The translations under genes and the position numbers were made by a program. This document shows, piece after piece, positions 43,956 to 50,349 of a stretch of 52,718 bases of DNA. The notes under the pieces are model-generated. The model searched no databases. It had not been told where the DNA came from and saw only the letters and a list, made by a program, of their open reading frames with translations. Each line of letters opens with the position of its first letter. Positions within the stretch are counted from its first letter, which is position 1. Source of the stretch: IDS-8 sp036381215 (GTDB lineage Bacteria; Pseudomonadota; Gammaproteobacteria; Steroidobacterales; Woeseiaceae); contig DASVDF010000149.1 of the NCBI GenBank assembly GCA_036381215.1, positions 1-52,718 on the forward strand. Direction: 5' to 3'.

Positions 43956-44884
43956 AAATTCACCTTGTCGGCGCCCTTGAGCGAGAGCATCTCCCGCGCT
44001 TCGGCAGGCGTCGCGATCTCGAACCCGAGCTCCTCGAGCACGCGGCGGATTTTCGCCACCTGCTCGGCATTGCTTTTCGCAAGCAGGCCGCGGCCGATCA
44101 GCAGGCTGTCCTCGAGCCCGACGCGGACGTTGCCGCCGAGGATCGCGCCAAGCGTCGCGAGCTGCATCTGCAGGCGGCCGGCGCACAGCACGGAGAAGCG
44201 GTAATCGCCGCCGAGCAGCCGGTCCGCGGTGGCTTTCATGTGCACCAGGTTCTCGGGTGCGGCGTCGATGCCGCCCAGCACGCCGAGGACGAACTGCACG
44301 AAAAGCGGCTTCTGCACCAGCCCTTCCCGCAGGTAGAACGCGAGCGTCTGGATCTGGCCGACGTCGTAGCATTCGAACTCGAAGCGCGTGCCGTAGCCCT
44401 GGCCGAGCTGGCGGAAGATCCGCTCGATGTCCGCGAACGTGTTGCGGAAGATCACTTCGCGCGTCGCGTCGAGCAGCTTCGGCTCCCAGTCGTGTTTCCA
44501 CTCCGACCAGCGCTTCTTCATGGGGAAGAGGCCGAAGTTCATGGAGCCCATGTTGAGCGAGGCCATCTCCGGCTGCGCGAGATCCGGCGCGGCGAGCCGC
44601 TCGTCGAGCGACATCAGGGACGAGCCGCCGGTGGTGATGTTGATCACCGCGTCGCAGCCGCGGGCGATCTTCGGCAGGAACTGCATGAAGACGTCCGGAT
44701 CGGCGGTGGGCTGGCCGGTCTCCGGGTTGCGGGCGTGCAGGTGCAGGATGGCGGCGCCGGCTTCCGCGGCGGCGATCGCCTGCTCCGCGATCTCCTCCGG
44801 CGTGACCGGCAGGTGCGGGCTCATGGTCGGCGTGTGGATGGAGCCCGTGACCGCGCAGGTGATGATGACCTTGTCGCGCGCCAT
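43952..44884 (-). CDS. beta-keto acid cleavage enzyme (BKACE / Kce family)
   Basis: A 310-residue zinc TIM-barrel enzyme of the BKACE family. Members cleave a 3-oxo acid with acetyl-CoA, giving acetoacetate and a new acyl-CoA; the best known is the 3-keto-5-aminohexanoate cleavage enzyme of lysine fermentation. Zinc ligands H48 and H50 are visible in ILHLHARNPETGQPT, with the glutamate in NVRVGLEDSLL and the family stretch INITTGGSS. The ATG at 44884 begins 1 base after the aminotransferase stop. Its place between an aminotransferase and an acetyltransferase points to an omega-acetamido-3-oxo acid as substrate, by inference. Confidence 0.9.
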   Translation of the reverse strand: MARDKVIITCAVTGSIHTPTMSPHLPVTPEEIAEQAIAAAEAGAAILHLHARNPETGQPTADPDVFMQFLPKIARGCDAVINITTGGSSLMSLDERLAAPDLAQPEMASLNMGSMNFGLFPMKKRWSEWKHDWEPKLLDATREVIFRNTFADIERIFRQLGQGYGTRFEFECYDVGQIQTLAFYLREGLVQKPLFVQFVLGVLGGIDAAPENLVHMKATADRLLGGDYRFSVLCAGRLQMQLATLGAILGGNVRVGLEDSLLIGRGLLAKSNAEQVAKIRRVLEELGFEIATPAEAREMLSLKGADKVNF

Positions 44885-44885
44885 C

Positions 44886-46244
44886 TCAGCGCTCCACCGG
44901 CAGGTCGTTGGCGGCGGCGAACGCGTCGAGGCTCGCCTCGAGGATGTCGACGATCTCGGCGATCTGCTCCTCCGTCACGATCAGCGGCGGGCACACCATG
45001 AAGTGATCGCCGACGATGCCGCCGCGCGTGCGGCGTGAATAGATGATGAGTCCACGCCGGTACGCCTCTTCCACGAGCTCCAGGTGCGCGTTCAGGGACG
45101 GCTCGAGCGGCTGCATGGTGTCGCGGTCGCGCACGAGCTCGAACGCGAGCAGGAGCCCTTTGCCGCGCACGTCGCCGATGAACGGGTAGCGGTCCATGAG
45201 CGCGGCGAGGCGCGCGCGCAGGTGGCGACCCTGGCGCTCGGCGTTCTCCATGAGCCCCTGCTCCAGCACCTCGCGGCTGACGGCCAGCCCGGCGGCGCAG
45301 GACAGCGGATTGCCGGCGTAGGTATAGCCGTGCGCGTAGCCGCCGTTCGCGATGACCGCGTCGACGATGCGCCGGCGCGCCACCATCGCACCGAGCGGCG
45401 CGTAACCGGCGGCAAGGCCCTTGGCGAGGACGATGATGTCCGGCGCGAGATCCCAGTGGTCGCAGGCGAGCCAGCGACCGGTGCGCCCGGCGCCGCTCAT
45501 GACCTCGTCCGCGATCAGCAGCACGCCGAACTCGCGGCAGATGTCGCGGACGCGCGCATACCAGGAATCGGGCGCGACGAGCGCGCCGGTCGAGGCGCCG
45601 CCGACGGGCTCGAAGATGAACGCGAGCACGGTATCGGGACCCTGCCGCAGGATCTCGTCGCACAGGTATTCGGCGTAGCGCAGGCCGCGCTCTTCGTGGC
45701 TGAGCCGGTCGCGGTCGAGATAGCAGGTGGCCGCCGGGATTTTCGGCATCACGCGCAGCATGTCGCGGAACGGCTCGACGAACTGCGTCATGCCGGTGAC
45801 GGCGGTCGCGCCGAGCGTGGAGCCGTGATAGGACGGGAAGAGCGAGATCACCTTGCTGCGTCGCGGCTCGCCGGCCGCGATCGCATACTGGCGCGCCATT
45901 TTCAACGCGCTTTCGACGGCCTCGGAGCCGCCGGAGACGAAGAAGACACGATCGAGATCTTCCGGCATGCGGGCGGCGATGAGGGAAGCGAGCTCTTCGG
46001 ACGGCTCGTTCTCGAAGTGCAGGCGATAGGCGAAGGTGGCGCGATCCATCTGCGCTTTCATGGCGGCGAGCACGCGCGGGTTGGAGTGGCCGATGTTCGA
46101 GACCATGGCGCCGCTCGAGCCGTCGATGTAGCGCCGCCCGTGCACGTCCCGGATGTAGATGCCTTCGGCGCGGTCCACGAGGGGGCGCCGGCGTCCGTCC
46201 TGGTAGAAAAGATGACTCTGCTGGATGTGCTCTGCGTTGCGCAC
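44886..46244 (-). CDS. class III (omega) aminotransferase
   Basis: A 452-residue PLP aminotransferase of class III, which typically acts on amino groups not in alpha position (omega or beta amines). Typical parts are FVSGGSEAVESALKMARQY, SYHGSTLGATAVTG, the PLP aspartate region LIADEVMSGAGRTG and the lysine in IVLAKGLAAGY. The GTG at 46244 gives the usual family length; an ATG at 46313 would add 23 unusual residues. Longer frames running into the MFS gene are shadows. It is the first gene of the four-gene operon with BKACE, GNAT and deacetylase. It would supply the 3-oxo acid that BKACE cleaves. Confidence 0.88.
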   Translation of the reverse strand: MRNAEHIQQSHLFYQDGRRRPLVDRAEGIYIRDVHGRRYIDGSSGAMVSNIGHSNPRVLAAMKAQMDRATFAYRLHFENEPSEELASLIAARMPEDLDRVFFVSGGSEAVESALKMARQYAIAAGEPRRSKVISLFPSYHGSTLGATAVTGMTQFVEPFRDMLRVMPKIPAATCYLDRDRLSHEERGLRYAEYLCDEILRQGPDTVLAFIFEPVGGASTGALVAPDSWYARVRDICREFGVLLIADEVMSGAGRTGRWLACDHWDLAPDIIVLAKGLAAGYAPLGAMVARRRIVDAVIANGGYAHGYTYAGNPLSCAAGLAVSREVLEQGLMENAERQGRHLRARLAALMDRYPFIGDVRGKGLLLAFELVRDRDTMQPLEPSLNAHLELVEEAYRRGLIIYSRRTRGGIVGDHFMVCPPLIVTEEQIAEIVDILEASLDAFAAANDLPVER

Positions 46245-46331
46245 GGAGGGAAATACCTGCAAGCCCCCGCTACTGTAGCAAGCGCGCCGCCCCCCTGCGT
46301 AGCAATTCCACATCTTGAAGCCCGCGGACCC

Positions 46332-46424
46332 GTAGGAGCGCGCATCGCGCGCGATCGATCGCGGCTGCGCACCGAATTCCGGTCGTATGCCGGGTCCGGT
46401 CGCAGCGCGATGCGCGCTCCTACG
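46332..46424. repeat. REP/BIME pair
   Basis: An inverted pair: forward copy 46332-46356 with a full GTAGGAGCGCGC head, and reverse copy 46399-46424 ending GCGCTCCTAC. It lies between the MFS stop and the aminotransferase start, with CG-rich imperfect symmetry between the copies. Confidence 0.87.
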
Positions 46425-46453
46425 GGTGCCGCCGAGCGGTCCGCCCCGGCGTG

Positions 46454-47803
46454 TCAGGCGGGGACGGTGCGGTCGGCGCGGATGAACAGCCAGAGGAGCG
46501 CGGCGACGAACGCAAATACGGCGCCGGTGACGATCGCCGCGGTCCAGCCGAAGGCGGCGGCGGTGAACGGGACGAGCAGCGCGTTGACGAAGCCCGCGGA
46601 GTTGCCGCCGGTGTTCATGACGCCGCAGGCGGCGCCGGCATTGCGGCCGCCGATGCCGATGCCCGCAGCCCAGTAGGCGGCCTCGGTGACCTGGTTCGCG
46701 AGGAAGCTGAGCGCCATGCAGCCCACGGCGACATAGGCATTGACCGAGAACGCGCCGATGAGGAGAAAAACGCCGGACAGCACGAGCGCGAGCATGGCGG
46801 GCCGGGCGCAGCCGCGTCGCATGCCGTGGCAGCGGCAGAGGTGGTCGCAGACGAAGCCGCCGAGTGTCGCGCCGATAGCGGCGGCAATCCATTGCACCGA
46901 GGTGGCGAAACCGGCGGTCTGCGGATCGAACTCGCGGACTTCAGACAGGTAATAGAAGATCCAGTTGAACATCAGCGCGAAGATGTAGTTCATGCAGAAG
47001 TAGCTGGCCGTCAGCAACAGCACGTTGCGGTCGGCGAGCACGCGCAGCCAGGAGGGCCGGCTCCCCTGCGCATCCGGCACGGGCGGGCGATCGGCCATGA
47101 TCAGCGCCGCTTCGGCTTCGTTCGCGGCGGGGTGATCGTCGGGACGGTCGCGCACGTAGGCCCACCAGAATGCCGCACCGACGAACGCGAGCGGTGCGAG
47201 CAGGAGGAAGGAGGTTTGCCAGCCGTAAGCCGTGATGAGCATTGCGAGGAGCGGCGCCACGGCCGCGAATCCCAGCGTGAGCCCGGTGCTGGAGAGACCG
47301 TTCGGCAGCGCCCAGCTGCCGATCGGGAACCAGCGCTCGACAACGGCGCCGGTGAGCGGATAGATCGGCGCGTGAGCCACACCGACGAGAAAGCGGACGG
47401 CGATCAGCGCAATGACAATGGTCGTCGCGCCCGCGGCGATGCTCCCCACGCCGGCGGTCGCCATGATGAGCAGGCCCCACAGCACCATGATGATCGCCAT
47501 GGCGCGGCGCGGCCCGAGCTTTACGCCGAAGAGGCCGCCGGGGAACTGGAAGATCGTATAGCCCGCGGTGAACGCGGCGAGCACGTAGCCGAGCTGCTGC
47601 TCGGTCAGGCCGAGATCCGCGACGAGCGCCGGTCCGGCGATCGAGATGTCGGAGCGCAGCACGTACGACACGAAGCTCGCGAGCACGAGCAGCGCCAGCA
47701 CGCGCCAGCGCACGCCGGTCGGCCGGCCCGTCAGGTTCGGCAGCGGCTGCTCTTCATTGCTCCGGGCCCCTGCCGGCGCTTGCGGAATATCGATTCGGGA
47801 CAC
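46454..47803 (-). CDS. MFS transporter, anion:cation symporter type
   Basis: A 449-residue, 12-helix major facilitator. Family marks: YVLRSDISIAGPALVADLGLT in TM1, FQFPGGLFGVKLGPRRAM as loop 2-3, and GVAHAPIYPLTGAVVERWFP, typical of ACS carriers of organic anions. The GTG at 47803 has AAAGGA six bases upstream. It precedes the aminotransferase/BKACE operon on the same strand, separated by a REP pair, so it may import that pathway's substrate. The substrate is not predictable from the sequence. Confidence 0.88.
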   Translation of the reverse strand: MSRIDIPQAPAGARSNEEQPLPNLTGRPTGVRWRVLALLVLASFVSYVLRSDISIAGPALVADLGLTEQQLGYVLAAFTAGYTIFQFPGGLFGVKLGPRRAMAIIMVLWGLLIMATAGVGSIAAGATTIVIALIAVRFLVGVAHAPIYPLTGAVVERWFPIGSWALPNGLSSTGLTLGFAAVAPLLAMLITAYGWQTSFLLLAPLAFVGAAFWWAYVRDRPDDHPAANEAEAALIMADRPPVPDAQGSRPSWLRVLADRNVLLLTASYFCMNYIFALMFNWIFYYLSEVREFDPQTAGFATSVQWIAAAIGATLGGFVCDHLCRCHGMRRGCARPAMLALVLSGVFLLIGAFSVNAYVAVGCMALSFLANQVTEAAYWAAGIGIGGRNAGAACGVMNTGGNSAGFVNALLVPFTAAAFGWTAAIVTGAVFAFVAALLWLFIRADRTVPA

Positions 47804-47813
47804 CCCTGTTCCT

Positions 47814-48046
47814 TTATCCTGGTCCTTGATCTGCCGAGCCGTGCGGCCGCTCGAAAACGAGGCCGCCCTCGACGGCGACGGCGGCGCGTTCGAGCACGCC
47901 GATGTCCGCGAGCGGATCGCCGTTGACCGCGATCAGGTCGCCATACCGCCCGGGCTCGGCCGCGCCCACGTCCTTCCCCCAGCCGATGTCCTTCGCGGCG
48001 ACCGAGGTCGCGGCTTTTATCGCATCCGTCGGCATCAGGCCGCGCC
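47814..48046 (-). pseudogene. 3' remnant of an imidazolonepropionase-like amidohydrolase
   Basis: On the minus strand the frame reads GLMPTDAIKAATSVAAKDIG, then PGRYGDLIAVNGDPLADIGVLER and ends with a TAA at 47814. This is the typical last 60-70 residues of a prolidase/imidazolonepropionase-type amidohydrolase. The remaining 350 or so residues are absent: upstream of about 48046 no homology is seen, and a REP palindrome (48083) and the sulfotransferase end follow. It is therefore a truncated, non-functional leftover. Confidence 0.78.
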
Positions 48047-48082
48047 GGCCAACAGCAGGAGCGAGGCGCGACTCAGTCGCCC

Positions 48083-48107
48083 GCAGGAGCGCGCATTGTG
48101 CGCGACC
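48083..48107 (+). repeat. single REP palindrome
   Basis: GCAGGAGCGCGCATTGTGCG plus CGACC, a single copy of the window's REP family, lies between the amidohydrolase remnant and the stop of the second TPR-sulfotransferase. A weaker GCAGGAGCGAGGCGCGA half-copy precedes it near 48055. Confidence 0.75.
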
Positions 48108-48123
48108 AGGCACGCTTCGATGC

Positions 48124-50217
48124 TCATACGGGGTAACGCTCCAGCACCGGGCCGAGCGCGGTTTTCAGCGGCTCCAGGTGTTTCTCGTAATGCCGCCAGT
48201 GCTCGAGACCCTCGCGGTACACCGGCTGGCGCACCTGCTCCGCGCTCGGCGTGCGGATCGCACGTTCCGTCTCGAAGAACCGGAGGCAGCTCTCCTCGAA
48301 CGCGAGCCCGCAGTAATCGAGCAGTCGCCGGATCTCCGCCTCGGTGTCCTCCACCATGCGCTCGTACTGCACGCGGTGCACGCGCCCCGGCAGCACCGCG
48401 TCCCAGTGATCCATCAGCTTCACGTAGTCCCGGTAGTAAAGGCCGAGATGCGTGAGATCGTAGGTAAACGTCTGACCGCGGGCAAATAGCTGTTTGTAAC
48501 AGGAAAAGCAGCAGGCCATCGGATGCCGCCGCGCGTCGATGATCCTTGCATTCGGCAGTATCAGGTGAATGAGCCCGATGTGCTGGAAATTGTTCGGCAT
48601 CTTGTCGATGAAAAAGGGCCGGCCGTGGCGATGAATGCTCGTGGAAGCCAGGTAACTCTCCCCAAGTGCCCTGCACCTGTCGGCCGTGAGTTGCGTCAGG
48701 ATTTCGGGATATAGCGAGGCCGGGTTCTTGCGCGATTTCGCGCCCAGTTGTCTCGAGATAGCGATGATGTCCGGCAGTTCCGCCGTGCCTTCAACCTGCG
48801 AGTGACTGGCGAGAATCTGCTCGACCAGGGTTGAGCCGGCCCGCGGCAGTCCTACTATGAATATCGGATCCGGTGCCGGGCAACCATGGTCGGGTCGCGA
48901 CCTGAAAAAGTTCGCATCGAGCGTTTTGATCTGGCGAGCCGTATTGAAGACATTTATGCGGGCATTGTGGCGGTGATGCTTGCTGCGGATGCTGTTGCCA
49001 CGACTGTAGTACTCGAATGATTCGTCAAATTGCCCGCGATCTTCCAGAGCTTTGCCCAGTGCAAACAGGAGATGAGCCTGATCATCCGGATCGCCGCCCC
49101 GATCCAATACCTGTGCGCGCATCTGGTCGATGTCCGAATCGGTAAAGCGGAACGTCTTCAGGTTGGCCAGGCTCCAGTACGCCTCGCCCGTTGCCGGCCG
49201 CAGATCGAGCGAGCGCCGGTACGCGAGGACGGATTCCTCCACCCTCCCCACGGTCTTCAAAACGTGACCGTAGTTCATCAGCGCTCCCGCCTGCAGCGGG
49301 TACTTCTCCAAAAACTGTTCGTACAGCTCCAGCGCCGACTGGCTATCTCCCTTACCGACCAGGAAAGAGCCCTTCAAGAGCAGGTAATTGGGATTGTCCG
49401 GCTCCTGCTCGAGCAGGATTTCTACCTGCTCCAACGCTTCCTCGATGCGCCGGCGACGTGACAAAGCCACCGCGTAGTTCTGTCGCGCGAGATGGAACCC
49501 CGGGGCAAGCTCCAGACAACGTTCCAGCAGGTTGATTGCATCATCGAAGTGACCGAGTTTGATCCCGATTGCAGCCAGCATGCGAATCGCGACGGTGTCG
49601 ACGGGGTCCTTCTTCAGTACGTCGCGAGCAATCCTTTCGGCATTGGCGAGATTACCCGTGCGCAAACTGTCGGCAGCTTCGATCAACTCCGGATGTGGAG
49701 TCGAGAGCTGCAAGTGCATTTCATAGGCCTGCGCGCTTCCCTGCTCGTCTCCGGCGACACCCAGCTGGTCGCCCAGTGCCCGCCACGCCGCGGCATGCGC
49801 CGGGTCGATGCGCAGCAGGCTCCTGAGCCGGGAGATCGCTTCACTGCCCTGCCCGGCGGCAGCCAGGCACGTCGCCAGCTCGTAGAGTACGTGCGGAGAC
49901 TCGGGCTGTAAGTCGGCCAGCGGCTTGATGGCTCGGACGGCCTCGGCCGCCTCGCCCTGCAACCGGTAAGCGGTCGCCAGGATGTGCGTTGCAGCGGCCG
50001 AGTCGGGGTAAGCCTCCAGGATCTGCAGCGCCCGCTCGGTTGCGAGGGCTGGATTTTCCTTCAGGAGATCTGCAGCGTGCCCGAGCGCCGCCTGCAAATC
50101 GCCGCCAGGTTGCGCCTCTCCCGGGCCAAGCGAGGTCCTGTCCCTGTCTGGTTCGGCCGTATTCACCCGCCAATCCACATTGTGAAATGAGCGGCCCCGT
50201 CGAGGATGCCTGGACAT
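48124..50217 (-). CDS. TPR-repeat sulfotransferase (copy 2)
   Basis: A 697-residue paralogue of the protein at 32904-34913. TPR repeats fill residues about 40-440 (for example YPLQAGALMNYGHVLKTVGR, RPATGEAYWSLANLKTF). The sulfotransferase domain follows, with the PAPS loop GLPRAGSTLVEQ (about 456-467), a 3'-phosphate site in RRHPMACCFSCYKQLF and the same C-terminal ESCLRFFETER as copy 1. The first TPRs differ more from copy 1 than the catalytic part, as expected if they choose the acceptor. The ATG at 50217 is used here; a GTG at 50166 is possible. There is no signal peptide. It is divergent from the TBDR at 50350, with a 132-base shared promoter region. Confidence 0.9.
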   Translation of the reverse strand: MSRHPRRGRSFHNVDWRVNTAEPDRDRTSLGPGEAQPGGDLQAALGHAADLLKENPALATERALQILEAYPDSAAATHILATAYRLQGEAAEAVRAIKPLADLQPESPHVLYELATCLAAAGQGSEAISRLRSLLRIDPAHAAAWRALGDQLGVAGDEQGSAQAYEMHLQLSTPHPELIEAADSLRTGNLANAERIARDVLKKDPVDTVAIRMLAAIGIKLGHFDDAINLLERCLELAPGFHLARQNYAVALSRRRRIEEALEQVEILLEQEPDNPNYLLLKGSFLVGKGDSQSALELYEQFLEKYPLQAGALMNYGHVLKTVGRVEESVLAYRRSLDLRPATGEAYWSLANLKTFRFTDSDIDQMRAQVLDRGGDPDDQAHLLFALGKALEDRGQFDESFEYYSRGNSIRSKHHRHNARINVFNTARQIKTLDANFFRSRPDHGCPAPDPIFIVGLPRAGSTLVEQILASHSQVEGTAELPDIIAISRQLGAKSRKNPASLYPEILTQLTADRCRALGESYLASTSIHRHGRPFFIDKMPNNFQHIGLIHLILPNARIIDARRHPMACCFSCYKQLFARGQTFTYDLTHLGLYYRDYVKLMDHWDAVLPGRVHRVQYERMVEDTEAEIRRLLDYCGLAFEESCLRFFETERAIRTPSAEQVRQPVYREGLEHWRHYEKHLEPLKTALGPVLERYPV

Positions 50218-50349
50218 GCCGGACCGCTATACTGCCACTCGCAATTCGCCTGCTATTATCAGGTCGGCAACGTCCGGTCAAACGTTGCTTCGCCGATGGG
50301 CGGGGGCTCTTGAGCGAAAGGCAAAAGGCATTTGCGGGGGATCGCATCC
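50218..50349. promoter_or_regulatory. 132-bp divergent promoter region, TPR-sulfotransferase / TBDR
   Basis: The short gap between two divergent starts must hold promoters for both genes, so they are probably co-regulated. GGGGGAT nine to fifteen bases before the TBDR ATG is its ribosome site. CTATTATCAGG near 50252-50262 is AT-richer than its surroundings, but I cannot assign -35/-10 boxes safely. Confidence 0.4.

Noticed and set aside
44886..46892. A longer aminotransferase starting at 46892 inside the MFS gene.
   Set aside because: The extra 216 residues are antisense-free but out of frame with the MFS gene, carry no homology and run across a REP pair; the family N-terminus begins near 46244.
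29404..48107. A CRISPR array or dispersed CRISPR-like repeats.
   Set aside because: The repeats are palindromic, in mixed orientation, scattered between genes with no regular spacers and no cas genes; they are REP elements.
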